This document shows positions 10,961 through 19,626 of a DNA stretch of 64,000 nt, piece after piece. Positions within the stretch are counted from its first letter, which is position 1; every line of letters begins with the position of its first letter. The notes under the pieces were generated by a model. The model saw only the letters and a program-made list of their open reading frames with translations. It made no database searches and was not told the DNA's origin. Location of the stretch: assembly GCF_024707105.1 (NCBI RefSeq), contig NZ_JANQAJ010000006.1:496001-560000 (forward strand), written 5' to 3'. A program made the translations under genes and the position numbers. This DNA comes from Devosia ginsengisoli. Its GTDB lineage: Bacteria > Pseudomonadota > Alphaproteobacteria > Rhizobiales > Devosiaceae.

Positions 10961-12613
10961 ATGACCGTCACCCTTCATTTTCATGGCGCGGCGGGCACGG
11001 TGACCGGCTCATGCTATCGGGTGGTGCATGAGCAGGGTCAGTTCCTGGTCGATTGCGGACTGTTCCAGGGCAACAAGTCGGTTCGCGACCTCAATCTCAA
11101 GCCGACGCCATTCGACCCCAAGGCGATCGACTTCCTGCTGCTGACGCATGCCCATATCGATCATGCGGGCCTGCTGCCCAAGCTCTATCGCGAAGGCTGG
11201 CGCGGGCCGATGTGGATGACCGAACCGACTGCAGGCCTGCTGGAATATCTGCTGCCCGACAGCGCCGGCATCCAGGAGAGCGAGGCCGAACGCGAGACCA
11301 AGAAGCGTGGCAGGCGTGGCGATGAACCGGCCAAGCCCCTCTACACAATGGAGGATGCCGAAGAGGCATTGCAGCACCGCCAGACCTGCAAATACGGCGA
11401 ATGGATCGAGCCGGGGCCGGGCGTGCGGGCACGCTACTGGAATGCCGGCCACATTATCGGCTCGGCCTCCATCGAGGTGGAAGTCAAGGACGGCGACAAG
11501 ACCATCCGCCTGATGTTCTCCGGCGATATCGGGCCGGACGAGAAAGTGTTCTACAATGAACCCGAGGGCCCGTCGGGCTTCGACTATATCCTCAGCGAAA
11601 GCACCTATGGCGGGCGCGAGCGCGAAGATTACACCCTGGTGCAGCGCCGCGAGGCATTGAAAGAAGAGATCAATGCCGCCATGGCGCGGGGCGGCAATCT
11701 CGTTATCCCGGCCTTTGCCGTGGAGCGCAGCCAGGAGTTGCTGCATGACATCGGCGTGCTCATCAAGAGCGGCGAGATCGATCCGCGACTGGTCTTCCTC
11801 GACAGCCCGCTGGCCAGCAAGGTCACTGGGGTTTACCGGAAATATGCGAAAATGTTCGACGATGTCGAACTGGGCGCCGACGAGCTGTTCAACGATCCAC
11901 GCTTCCGCATCATCGAATCCGTCGATGAATCCAAGGCGATCAACTCGATCCGCGGCGGCGCCATCATCATGTCGGCCTCGGGCATGGCCGATGCCGGGCG
12001 TATCAAGCATCACCTGCGCAACAACCTGATCCGTGCCAATGCCACCGTGCTCTTCGTCGGCTATCAGGCGCCGGGCACGCTGGGCCATGTGATCCTCTCC
12101 GGCGCGAAGGAAGCGCGCATCCATTCGACGCTGGTGCCCATCCGCGCCACGATCCGATCCATGGGCAATTACTCGGCCCATGCCGACCATTCCGAATTGA
12201 TGGACTGGATTCGCGAGCGCCTGCCGGTGCATGGCGCAATCTTCCTGACCCATGGCGAGGACGAGGAGCGGGCTGCCCTGCGCGCCGCATTGATGGCGAC
12301 AGGAGTTTCCGGCGACCAGGTCGTGCTGCCCCAGCTTGACGATTATTTCGAACTGAGCGCCGCCGGCGTCACTGGCAAGGCCCGCCCCGCAACGCCACGC
12401 ATCGACCCGCTGCAGGTCCATTCGGACTGGCATAATGCCTTTTCCGATTTTTCCATCCGCCTGAGCCAACGCCTGCAGGCCGGGTCGGACGCGGAAAAAC
12501 TGGCGGTGATGCGGGCCTTGCAGAAGGAACTCGATGCGCTCGGCGCCGCGCCGACGCCACCCCCGGTGGCGACCCCGATCACGCCGGTGGAAAGCCAGAG
12601 CTTCGACGAATAG
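10961..12613 (+). CDS. MBL-fold beta-CASP RNA-processing-type hydrolase
   Basis: A 550-residue metallo-beta-lactamase-fold protein. LLTHAHIDHAGLLPKL provides the HxHxDH zinc site, FSGDIG another metal ligand, then a beta-CASP insertion (AFAVERSQELLHDI, IIMSASGMADAGRIKHHL) and the C-terminal HADHSELMDWI and IFLTHGE motifs of the RMMBL region. This is the CPSF/Ysh1-like architecture associated with RNA cleavage. GAGGAG precedes the ATG. An upstream in-frame ATG at 10889 lacks family similarity. Confidence 0.85.
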   Translation: MTVTLHFHGAAGTVTGSCYRVVHEQGQFLVDCGLFQGNKSVRDLNLKPTPFDPKAIDFLLLTHAHIDHAGLLPKLYREGWRGPMWMTEPTAGLLEYLLPDSAGIQESEAERETKKRGRRGDEPAKPLYTMEDAEEALQHRQTCKYGEWIEPGPGVRARYWNAGHIIGSASIEVEVKDGDKTIRLMFSGDIGPDEKVFYNEPEGPSGFDYILSESTYGGREREDYTLVQRREALKEEINAAMARGGNLVIPAFAVERSQELLHDIGVLIKSGEIDPRLVFLDSPLASKVTGVYRKYAKMFDDVELGADELFNDPRFRIIESVDESKAINSIRGGAIIMSASGMADAGRIKHHLRNNLIRANATVLFVGYQAPGTLGHVILSGAKEARIHSTLVPIRATIRSMGNYSAHADHSELMDWIRERLPVHGAIFLTHGEDEERAALRAALMATGVSGDQVVLPQLDDYFELSAAGVTGKARPATPRIDPLQVHSDWHNAFSDFSIRLSQRLQAGSDAEKLAVMRALQKELDALGAAPTPPPVATPITPVESQSFDE

Positions 12614-12624
12614 GCCGGCGGTAA

Positions 12625-13023
12625 TCAGCGCTTGCGCCGCGCCTTGCCGATCACGCCGAGATGGGTGTGTTCGAAGCCCGTCTCGAGCTTGAGGCCATAG
12701 CCCAGGAGCCGGTCGAAGCCGATATGGGCGGTCCAGATGGCGGCCAGTCCATAGGCCAGCGGCCCGACTGCCAATCCGGACAGGGCCAGCAGGGCTGGCG
12801 CGGCATAGGTGTGGACAAGGTTATAGGTCAGAGCACCAAAACGAGGCGAGCGCAGATAGCCCAGCATGGCGATGTCAGGCACCAGGAACAGCAGGGCGAA
12901 GACCCACCAGGACTGGCCGAGCCAGATATAGACAGCCACGCCCAGACCCAGGGCGGCAAGGCCTTCAAGACGCTGCAGCAGGATGGCGTCGGCGATCGGA
13001 TTGGAAGCAGTCACGGTGCTCAT
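12625..13023 (-). CDS. DUF4260 small membrane protein
   Basis: A 132-residue hydrophobic protein with about four membrane segments and the DUF4260 pattern (LQRLEGLAALGLGVAVY, WWVFALLFLVPDIAMLGYL, HIGFDRLLGYGLK, THLGVIG). Its function is unknown. It is convergent with the MBL-fold gene and probably monocistronic. Confidence 0.75.
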   Translation of the reverse strand: MSTVTASNPIADAILLQRLEGLAALGLGVAVYIWLGQSWWVFALLFLVPDIAMLGYLRSPRFGALTYNLVHTYAAPALLALSGLAVGPLAYGLAAIWTAHIGFDRLLGYGLKLETGFEHTHLGVIGKARRKR

Positions 13024-13118
13024 GGCAAAAACCTTTCTTGAACTGAGCCAACCCTAGAGCCATTCAAGAACGAGGTGAATTCGCCAAAATCAGGCGTTTA
13101 TCATTCAATATTGAATAG

Positions 13119-13490
13119 CTAGAGGCTGTCTGCGATCACCAGCAACAGGCCGGCGGCCAGGGTGATATTGACCAGAACCAGATAGAGATGCGGGTCCCGC
13201 GCCTTGCCCTCGAACGCGAGCGGGTTGTGGTAGCAGGCGGTGGCCAGCACGAGGAAGGCGATCAGCACCAGCGCGCCGAGCACCGGATAGAAACTCAGCA
13301 CCAGCGACAGACCGCCGATCCACTGCATGGCAAAGCCGCCCGCGACCAGAACCGGCGGCATGGCCCAGCCATAATTGGTGGCGGAGGGAATGCGTTCGCG
13401 GAAATGAATGGTGTTGCGGAAGGCGGCAATAAGGAAAAAGAGGCCGAAGACGATGCGGCCCGTCAGCATCAGCAGGCTGGCTGTGGTCAT
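13119..13490 (-). CDS. DoxX-like family membrane protein
   Basis: A 123-residue protein starting MTTASLLMLTGRIVFGLFFL, with four predicted membrane segments and the DoxX/DUF4870-like spacing (GRIVFGLFFLIAAFRN, LVAGGFAMQWIGGLSLVL, LIAFLVLATACYHNPLAFEG). The ATG at 13490 is preceded by GGAGAGA and chosen over upstream in-frame codons. Substrate and role are unknown. Confidence 0.7.
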   Translation of the reverse strand: MTTASLLMLTGRIVFGLFFLIAAFRNTIHFRERIPSATNYGWAMPPVLVAGGFAMQWIGGLSLVLSFYPVLGALVLIAFLVLATACYHNPLAFEGKARDPHLYLVLVNITLAAGLLLVIADSL

Positions 13491-13919
13491 GATTCTCTCC
13501 CTCACCCTCCTGACTAGCTGATTGCTCGCGACGAATGAAGCCCGGAAACACCGGCCATAATCGCGCCACAATTGGACTAGGCACGCCTTCAAAGCATCCC
13601 GATTGCGCGTGGAACCGACTGCGCTGATCCATTTTGGCACAGTTGACGCGGAACCGTGGCATCATGGCCACAGCGTGCAAACTGAATCCAGATGGGCGCC
13701 CGTTTGCCGGGTGAGAAGCCGCCGAAATGGGAAGATGGCGGATTCATTTCCTCCAGTGCCAGCAATTCATTCAACAACAAGGTTGCAATAAGGCCGAAGT
13801 TGCTGCGGCAAATGGGCAACACACGAGCCGACCGAGCCAGTCTCGGCCAATATGGGCTCATTGTGGCCCGGCAAGCAGATTACTCGGCACTCACCTCCAA
13901 CTGACGTGAGTTCTGAAGT
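13491..13919. other. Intergenic region without recognised gene
   Basis: About 430 bases between the DoxX-like gene and the RlpA-like gene. Short ORFs occur on both strands (for example 13589-13861 on the minus strand), but none shows a recognisable domain or a convincing ribosome-binding site. Base composition is somewhat less GC-rich than in the flanking genes. Promoters of the divergent neighbours must lie here; none is clear enough to mark. Confidence 0.5.
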
Positions 13920-14270
13920 TTGACTAGAAAAGCCGTTTTCGTCGCCGCAATTGCTGCAGCCTTCCTCTCCTCCACTGCAGCCTATGCCCAATGCGGCGGC
14001 GCCTCCTGGTACGGTCCCGGCTTCAACGGGAAGCGGGCCGCCTCCGGAGAAATCTTCAACGAGAACGCCATGACGGCGGCGCATCGTTCCCTCCCCTTCG
14101 GCACCAAGGTCATGGTCACCGACCAGCGCACCGGCGCCAAAATCGAAGTCACCATCAATGACCGCGGCCCCTTCCATGGCGGGCGTATCATCGATCTCAG
14201 CAAGGCCGCAGCCACCAAGCTGGGCTTCCGCAATCGTGGCACGACCTCGGTCTGCCTCAGCCAGCTCTGA
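13920..14270 (+). CDS. RlpA-like secreted double-psi beta-barrel protein
   Basis: A 116-residue protein with a signal peptide (MTRKAVFVAAIAAAFLSSTAAYA) and an RlpA-like barrel: CGGASWYGPGFNGKRAASGEIFNENAMTAAH, LPFGTKVMVT and VTINDRGPFHGGRIIDLSKAAA. RlpA proteins bind or cleave glycan strands lacking stem peptides; here there is no SPOR domain. The start is TTG, because the next in-frame upstream codon region contains a stop and no ATG precedes the signal peptide. Confidence 0.82.
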   Translation: MTRKAVFVAAIAAAFLSSTAAYAQCGGASWYGPGFNGKRAASGEIFNENAMTAAHRSLPFGTKVMVTDQRTGAKIEVTINDRGPFHGGRIIDLSKAAATKLGFRNRGTTSVCLSQL

Positions 14271-14292
14271 TTTGCCGGCAGTGAACTGAACA

Positions 14293-14321
14293 GGGCCGCT
14301 CCCGATGGGGGCGGCCCTTTC
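14293..14321 (+). terminator. Rho-independent terminator after the RlpA-like gene
   Basis: Stem GGGCCGC / GCGGCCC around a 10-12 nt loop is followed by TTTCGTTTT. It lies 23 nt after the stop and just before the convergent aldo/keto reductase stop. Confidence 0.75.
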
Positions 14322-14325
14322 GTTT

Positions 14326-15288
14326 TCAGCGCAGACCCAGCGCGTCGATCGCTGCCACCTGTTCGGCATCGAGCGGTCCGCGCCGCTCGGCCACCAAAGC
14401 CTGGTTGAGCTCGGCGACATTCTTGACGCCCAGCACCAGCGTATCGACACCCTCGATGCCCATCGCATAGCGATGAGCCACAATGGCCGGGTCCTCGCCC
14501 CATTGCGTACAAAGCTGCCGATAGGGCTCGGCGCGGCGGAAATCCTCTGACGTGGGCGAGTCCTCCGCCCGGTCCAGCCCCGCGGTCAGCGCGCCGGCCT
14601 GCACCGCCCGCACGCCCATGACGCCGACGCCATTGGCCTTGGCTGCGGCGATGACGGTGCGCGGGCGCGGCGCGAGGCCGGTACCGTTCATTTCGCCCGG
14701 GCTGTCGAGCAGGTTGGCAATGGCCTGCACCGCGGCTGGAAGTGGCGCGGCAGACAGCGCATCGATGGTGGCTGCAGCATGGTTGATGCCCGTAATGCCC
14801 CAATGGCCGATCAACCCTTCGCTCACCAGACGGGTGAAGGCTGGCCGAACGGCCTCGCGATAGAGCGACAGGCTGGTTGAGCGCTCGTCCCTGGGCGGCT
14901 GGCCCGGCGGGTATTCGAAGTCATCGGGCCGGATTTCGCTGTGCAGCAGCAGCATGTCGACCCGTTCGAGCCGCATGGCCTTGAGGCTCTGCTCCAGCGA
15001 GGCCCGCAAGCGTGGATAGACCTCGTCGGCCGACACGGTGCCCAGCCCATGCTTGGTGGTAACCCGCACGCCACGCGGCAGCTTGCCCTCGAAGGCGCGC
15101 CCGATCATGGCCTCGCAGATCTTGTAGCCGGGCGCCGCATCGATCAGGTCGATGCCGCTATCGACGGCATGGCGAAGGGTCGCCACCGCATCGTCCTCGG
15201 AGGTGGGCCCCCAGACCTGGCCGATGCCACCGCCGCCCAGGGTGAGGCGGCTGACAGAACCGAATGTGCCGAGCGTATTGAGTTTCAT
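14326..15288 (-). CDS. Aldo/keto reductase
   Basis: A 320-residue NADPH-dependent oxidoreductase with TIM-barrel AKR motifs. Asp and Tyr of the tetrad lie in DLIDAAPGYK, Lys in TTKHG, His in MLLLHSE, then GHWGITGINH and a cofactor-binding C-terminal DTLVLGVKNVAELNQAL. Substrate is unknown. Its ATG overlaps the stop of the DUF1127 gene by ATGA, so the two are translationally coupled; the LysR gene upstream is divergent. Confidence 0.85.
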   Translation of the reverse strand: MKLNTLGTFGSVSRLTLGGGGIGQVWGPTSEDDAVATLRHAVDSGIDLIDAAPGYKICEAMIGRAFEGKLPRGVRVTTKHGLGTVSADEVYPRLRASLEQSLKAMRLERVDMLLLHSEIRPDDFEYPPGQPPRDERSTSLSLYREAVRPAFTRLVSEGLIGHWGITGINHAAATIDALSAAPLPAAVQAIANLLDSPGEMNGTGLAPRPRTVIAAAKANGVGVMGVRAVQAGALTAGLDRAEDSPTSEDFRRAEPYRQLCTQWGEDPAIVAHRYAMGIEGVDTLVLGVKNVAELNQALVAERRGPLDAEQVAAIDALGLR

Positions 15289-15449
15289 GAGAGGCTCCCC
15301 CGGCAGTCGACGCTGGCGACAAAGCAGGCGATATCCTCGCGCCGCGTGCCAATATCGGCCAGCAAGCGATCATCGAGAGTATGCAGCTTGCGGACAGCGA
15401 TCCGGCGCAGACGCCAGTCGGTGAATTTCCTGGTCAGGGGTTCAAACAT
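15285..15449 (-). CDS. DUF1127 small protein
   Basis: A 54-residue basic protein (MFEPLTRKFTDWRLRRIAVRKLHTLDDRLLADIGTRRED...). The segment W-R-x-x-R-x-x-L-x-x-L-D-D-R-x-L-x-D-I-G is the DUF1127 hallmark. Members are Arg-rich and in some alphaproteobacteria bind RNA or affect phosphate and carbon regulation. It is the first gene of a two-gene unit with the aldo/keto reductase. ATG 15449 is preferred over 15473. Confidence 0.8.
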   Translation of the reverse strand: MFEPLTRKFTDWRLRRIAVRKLHTLDDRLLADIGTRREDIACFVASVDCRGSLS

Positions 15450-15569
15450 GTCTCGTCTCCTTCGTAGCGGCAAAGCGCAGCCAGCGCCGAAACGATGGGT
15501 TTCGGATTTTCAGGTCTGGCGGTACTGACTTTGCACGACGGCGCATCAGTGGTGCCGTCTGGACATACC

Positions 15570-15599
15570 TTGCTCATTTTGCTGGGTTTTCGCTATAGT
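15570..15599 (+). promoter_or_regulatory. Candidate sigma-70 promoter of the LysR gene
   Basis: TTGCTC and TATAGT are separated by 18 nt, with the -10 ending 32 nt before the LysR ATG at 15632. The region is AT-richer than its surroundings and lies between divergent transcription units. Confidence 0.45.
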
Positions 15600-15631
15600 C
15601 GAGATTGCAAGGCCTTTTGCAGAAATGAAAA

Positions 15632-16501
15632 ATGGACTTCAGTTGGGATGACCTGCGCCTGTTTCTCGACGTGGCGCGGCTGGGCGGGCTCAGCGCCGCC
15701 ACCGAAACGACGCGGCTGAGCGCCGCCACTTTGGGCCGACGTGTTGCGGCGCTGGAGAGGCAGGTGGGAGAACCGCTGTTCCACCGCAGCCAGAGCGGCT
15801 ATCGCCTGACCCAGGCAGGCGAGGACCTGCTGGCTCGCGCCGAGGATGTGGAGGCGGCTATGCTGTCGCTCAAGCGCTGGAAGGAAGGCGCGGTGGGCGA
15901 GCGTGTCGTGCGGCTTTCGGCCGGGTCATGGACCGGCGCTTTCGTCGCCAGTCATATCGGGGAAATCTGGACCGTCGAAGACCGCTTCGGGCTCGAATTC
16001 GTCACCGCCATGCAGAAGGTCGATATTGGCCGCCGCAATGCCGATCTCGGCATCCGCAACCAGCGGCCGACCGAGCAATGGCTCGCCGGGCGGCTGATCG
16101 GTACGGTAGCCTATGCCATCTATTCGGGGCTCAACCTGATCAACGGCATCAAGGCAGGCTATTTCGTCGGCGTGGCCGGCGAGGCCGGGCAGACTCATTC
16201 GGCCCGCTGGATGCAGGCACGCCATGGCGATCGCATCGCTGTGCGCGGCAATGACGCCATGGGCGTGCGCGAGCTGGTGGCAGCGGGCGCGGGGCTTTCG
16301 GTCTTTCCCTGTTTCGTGGGCGACAGCGACCCACGATTGGTGCGTGTTGCCCCACCCATCACGGAACTGGAAACCGACCAATGGCTGGTGAGCCACCACG
16401 AGGAGCGGCATGAGCCCGCGGTGCATGCCGTGGCCGACCGCATCGCCGCATTGATGAAGCGGCATGGCCCGCTGTTCAGGGGCGAAACGCCGCTGCATTG
16501 A
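15632..16501 (+). CDS. LysR-family transcriptional regulator
   Basis: A 289-residue regulator. The N-terminal winged HTH reads WDDLRLFLDVARLGGLSAAT...RLSAATLGRRVAALERQVGEPLFHRSQSGYRLTQAG (residues 5-63). A substrate-binding-like effector domain follows. It is divergent from DUF1127 and the aldo/keto reductase, so it may control them. Its stop overlaps the region just before the next gene. Confidence 0.85.
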   Translation: MDFSWDDLRLFLDVARLGGLSAATETTRLSAATLGRRVAALERQVGEPLFHRSQSGYRLTQAGEDLLARAEDVEAAMLSLKRWKEGAVGERVVRLSAGSWTGAFVASHIGEIWTVEDRFGLEFVTAMQKVDIGRRNADLGIRNQRPTEQWLAGRLIGTVAYAIYSGLNLINGIKAGYFVGVAGEAGQTHSARWMQARHGDRIAVRGNDAMGVRELVAAGAGLSVFPCFVGDSDPRLVRVAPPITELETDQWLVSHHEERHEPAVHAVADRIAALMKRHGPLFRGETPLH

Positions 16502-16569
16502 CCGGTGTTAGCCGTCCCTTAGCACTCGGCCCCTACCATGCGCGCCGGGAAGACAGGAGAGGCAGGGGC

Positions 16570-17127
16570 ATGAAGGCTGCCGCCTATATCGTCGGGCCGC
16601 TGGACGGGCCGGGCGCTGCTTTGATGGATCTGGCGCGGCGGCTGCACTTTGCAAGCGTGCTGCCCTATGCCGGCGTGGCGCAGGCCGAGCAGCAGGTCAA
16701 CCGCACGCCGGTCTGCTTCTTCCTCTTCGCGGCGGTGCCCGATGTCGGCACGCTGCGCAACGTGGCCGACGCCATCCGCTTTTGCCCCAGCCGGCGCGTG
16801 CGCTTCTCGCCGCTGATCTATTTCTCCGAAAGCCCCTCGGTCGAGACCATTACGCGCTGCATCAATATGGGGTTCGACGACGTCATCACCATGCCCTTCA
16901 CCCGAGCGCGCGTGGCTGAGCGTATCGAGCGGCAGATCGGCCAAAGCCATATCTACTACGAAACGCCGGGCTATTTCGGCCCGGACCGGCGCGACCGCGT
17001 CACCGCCCCCAAGCGCCCGGCCGAAACCCGGCTCGGTGGTCAGTTCCGCCGCCTCGAAATCGTCCGGAACCTCATGACCGGGGTCAATGTGGTGCGTGAT
17101 GATCTCCACGTGGCGCCGGTAGCGTAG
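16570..17127 (+). CDS. Degenerate receiver-like protein
   Basis: A 185-residue protein whose first 125 residues look like a response-regulator receiver fold: alternating beta/alpha pattern, PLIYFSES in the beta-4 position and DDVITMPFTRARVAERIERQI at beta-5/alpha-5. The phosphoacceptor Asp region reads VCFFLFAAVPDVG and the conserved Lys is replaced (TMPF), so it is probably not phosphorylated. The C-terminal 55 residues match nothing recognised. GAGGCAGGGG precedes the ATG. Confidence 0.55.
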   Translation: MKAAAYIVGPLDGPGAALMDLARRLHFASVLPYAGVAQAEQQVNRTPVCFFLFAAVPDVGTLRNVADAIRFCPSRRVRFSPLIYFSESPSVETITRCINMGFDDVITMPFTRARVAERIERQIGQSHIYYETPGYFGPDRRDRVTAPKRPAETRLGGQFRRLEIVRNLMTGVNVVRDDLHVAPVA

Positions 17128-17166
17128 GCCGCCGACTTGGTATCCGCGTGCGTCTCTGCGGCATTC

Positions 17167-17199
17167 TGCAACGTTGCAAAAACCTTCGTAAAACGTTTT
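17167..17199. promoter_or_regulatory. Paired palindromes upstream of the MFS operon
   Basis: TGCAACGTTGCA (17167-17178) and AAAACGTTTT (17190-17199) are perfect palindromes with central ACGT. Their centres are 22 bp apart, two helical turns, in the 139-bp gap before the first MFS gene. The shape resembles operators of LacI-family repressors, but no such regulator is in the window. Confidence 0.35.
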
Positions 17200-17266
17200 C
17201 GGCCGCTATTTCCCGCGCCTCTGTTTTCGCTTAGCTTCGGGCCACTGACGTCGCGAGTATTTCAGC

Positions 17267-18439
17267 ATGAGATTCGGCATTGACCTGCCGCCCCAGATCA
17301 AGGTGTTCGGGGCGTTTTTCGTTTATTCGTTCTGCATGGGCAGCATGTTTCCGCGCCTGCCCGATATCCAGCAGGCCATGGGCGTCGGCGAAGGCCAGCT
17401 CGGCCTGGCGCTGATCGGCTCGGCCGTCGGCACGCTGATCTCGCTCACCTTTGCCGGCCGCCTCGTCGAAAAAGTCGGCTATCGCCGCGTGCTGCTGTCT
17501 GCCATTCCGCTGCTGTCGGTGTTCTATGCGCTGGCCATGTGGGCGCAGGGTCCGCTGATGTTCTTCCTGCTGCTGCTGCCGGTCGGCCTCACCATTGGCG
17601 CCATCGAGGTGATCATCAATATCGAGGCCGATCGCGTCGAGCATGTCATCGGCCGTCGCATCATGAGTCGCGCCCACGCCTTCTGGAGCCTTGGCTTCTT
17701 CTCGGCCGGCATGGTCGGCTCCTTCATCGCCCAGGCGGGCCTGTCCGTGCAAATCCACCTGCTGCTGATGATCCCGGTCATAACAGTCGCCACGCTGGTC
17801 GTGCTCGGCCGCTTCGAGCCCGCACCGCATCGCGCCGGCTCCAGCACCGACGAAACGCCGCATTTCGCGCGCCCGACCCTGCCCATCATGATGCTGGTTG
17901 CCGTCTGTCTTTCGGCCATGCTGATGGAAGGCGCCGGTATCGACTGGTCGGCCATCTATATGCGCAACATATTTGCTGCCGAGCCGTTCTGGGCCGGTAT
18001 TGCCGTGGCCACTGTCGCCGGCTCGCAGGCCTTTGCCCGCTTCTTCGCCGATGGCTTCGTCGATCGGTACAATCCGGTCGCCGTGGCGCGGGCGCTGCTC
18101 GTCATCCTCGGTGCCGGCGTGTTGCTGGTCTTCTTCGCGCCTGTCGCCTGGTCGGCCTATCTGGGCTTCGCCATGATCGGCATCGGCTCCAGCGCGCTGT
18201 TCCCGCTGGCCATGTCGGCCGCGGCGCAACAGACCGACCGTCCGGCCGCCATCAATGTGGCGGCGCTGGCGCAATTCTCCTTCACCGCCTTCCTGCTCGG
18301 GCCACCGCTTTTGGGCTATGTTGCTGAGCATTTCGGCATCCAGTGGACCTTCGGCGTCGGCTTCCCGCTGGTGCTGCTGGGCCTCTTCACCGCCCAGGCG
18401 CTGGCGCCGCACCCTGCCCGTAAAGTCGTGACGCCATGA
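17267..18439 (+). CDS. MFS transporter (first of three paralogues)
   Basis: A 390-residue, 12-segment major facilitator protein. Motifs include MGSMFPRLPDIQQAMGVGEGQLGLALIGSAVG near the N-terminus, the charged EADRVEHVIGRRIMSRAHAFWSLGFF in the central loop region and EGAGIDWSAIYMRNIF. This subgroup resembles YbjJ-like or fucose permease-like transporters; substrate is unknown. Its stop overlaps the next start by ATGA. Confidence 0.82.
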   Translation: MRFGIDLPPQIKVFGAFFVYSFCMGSMFPRLPDIQQAMGVGEGQLGLALIGSAVGTLISLTFAGRLVEKVGYRRVLLSAIPLLSVFYALAMWAQGPLMFFLLLLPVGLTIGAIEVIINIEADRVEHVIGRRIMSRAHAFWSLGFFSAGMVGSFIAQAGLSVQIHLLLMIPVITVATLVVLGRFEPAPHRAGSSTDETPHFARPTLPIMMLVAVCLSAMLMEGAGIDWSAIYMRNIFAAEPFWAGIAVATVAGSQAFARFFADGFVDRYNPVAVARALLVILGAGVLLVFFAPVAWSAYLGFAMIGIGSSALFPLAMSAAAQQTDRPAAINVAALAQFSFTAFLLGPPLLGYVAEHFGIQWTFGVGFPLVLLGLFTAQALAPHPARKVVTP

Positions 18440-19626
18440 GAATTGCGCCGCAGCATCGGCTCTATGCCTGCTTCTTCCTGTTCGCCCTGACGACAGGCGC
18501 GCTGATGGCGCGCCTGCCCGATATCCAGACCCATCTCGGCGTCACCGAAAGCCAGCTAGGTCTCACCATGATCGGCATGTCCATCGGCTCGCTGATCTCG
18601 CTGACCTTTGGCGCGGCAGTGATCGAAAGGCTGGGCGTACGCACCACCGCCTTCGTCACCGTCCTAGGCCCTTCCCTGCTCTTCGCGCTGATCCCCTGGC
18701 TCGGCGCTGCGCCGGCCGTATTCGGTGTGCTGTTCCTCACCGGGCTGCTGTCCGGGGCGCTCGAAATCAACCTCAATGTCGAGATCGACCGGCTGGAAAT
18801 GCATACCGGGCAGCGCTTCATGAACCGGGCGCATGGCTTCTGGAGCGTCGGCTTTTTCGTGACCGCTCTGGCCGGCGCCGCCATCCGCCAGTCGGGCCTT
18901 TCGGTCGAGGCGCATCTGGGGCTGATGGCGGCAATCGTCGTCGTGGTCGGCGGGTTCATGATTTCGGGCATCGTGCCGGCCCCCGCGCCGCAACGCACCC
19001 AGTCCGAGAATACCAACCGCATTGCCTTTCCGCATTGGGGCCTGCTGCCGCTCTGCCTTATCGGCTTTGCCGCCTTTCTGGTGGAAGGCGCCGGCATCGA
19101 CTGGTCGGCCATCTATATGCGGGACGTGTTTTCCGCCGAGCCCTTCGTGGGCGGCATGGGGCTGACGCTCTTCGCCTTCTGCATGGCGGTGATGCGTCTC
19201 TTCGCCGATCCGGTAGTGGAGCGGTTCGGGCCGCGCAACGTGGCCATGGTGCTGCTCAGCCTGGCCAGTATCGGCGTGCTCATGGTTGGCTATGCCCCCG
19301 GCACGAGCGTGGCGCTGGCGGGCTTCGCCCTGATGGGTATCGGCTGCTCGGCGGTCTATCCGCTGGCCGTGTCCGCCGCAGCGCAGCGCACCGACCGGCC
19401 GGCCGCCGTCAATGTCGCCGCGCTCGGGCAGGTGAGCTTCGTGGTGTTCTTCCTTGCGCCGCCTTTGCTCGGCTTCGTCGCCGAATATCTCGGCATTCGC
19501 AATTCCTACCTTATCTGCCTGCCATTGCTGCTGGCCGGGCTGTGGGCCTCGAGCTTTGCCCTGGGCAAGCGCAAGGTCGAGGTGCCGCACGGATTGCCAC
19601 CCGAGCCGGTTCCGCCCCATGGCTGA
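18436..19626 (+). CDS. MFS transporter (second paralogue)
   Basis: A 396-residue protein with the same pattern as its neighbour: ALMARLPDIQTHLGVTESQLGLTMIGMSIG, EIDRLEMHTGQRFMNRAHGFWSVGFF, and VEGAGIDWSAIYMRDVFSAEPF. High similarity in these motifs shows tandem duplication followed by divergence. Its 3' end overlaps the mmcB start. Confidence 0.82.
   Translation: MRIAPQHRLYACFFLFALTTGALMARLPDIQTHLGVTESQLGLTMIGMSIGSLISLTFGAAVIERLGVRTTAFVTVLGPSLLFALIPWLGAAPAVFGVLFLTGLLSGALEINLNVEIDRLEMHTGQRFMNRAHGFWSVGFFVTALAGAAIRQSGLSVEAHLGLMAAIVVVVGGFMISGIVPAPAPQRTQSENTNRIAFPHWGLLPLCLIGFAAFLVEGAGIDWSAIYMRDVFSAEPFVGGMGLTLFAFCMAVMRLFADPVVERFGPRNVAMVLLSLASIGVLMVGYAPGTSVALAGFALMGIGCSAVYPLAVSAAAQRTDRPAAVNVAALGQVSFVVFFLAPPLLGFVAEYLGIRNSYLICLPLLLAGLWASSFALGKRKVEVPHGLPPEPVPPHG

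Noticed and set aside
13589..13861. 90-codon minus-strand ORF
   Set aside because: No domain, no ribosome-binding site; kept only as part of the unassigned gap.
17231..18412. 393-codon minus-strand frame opposite the first MFS gene
   Set aside because: Composition (Arg, Gln, His rich) is typical of the reverse frame of a membrane protein gene.
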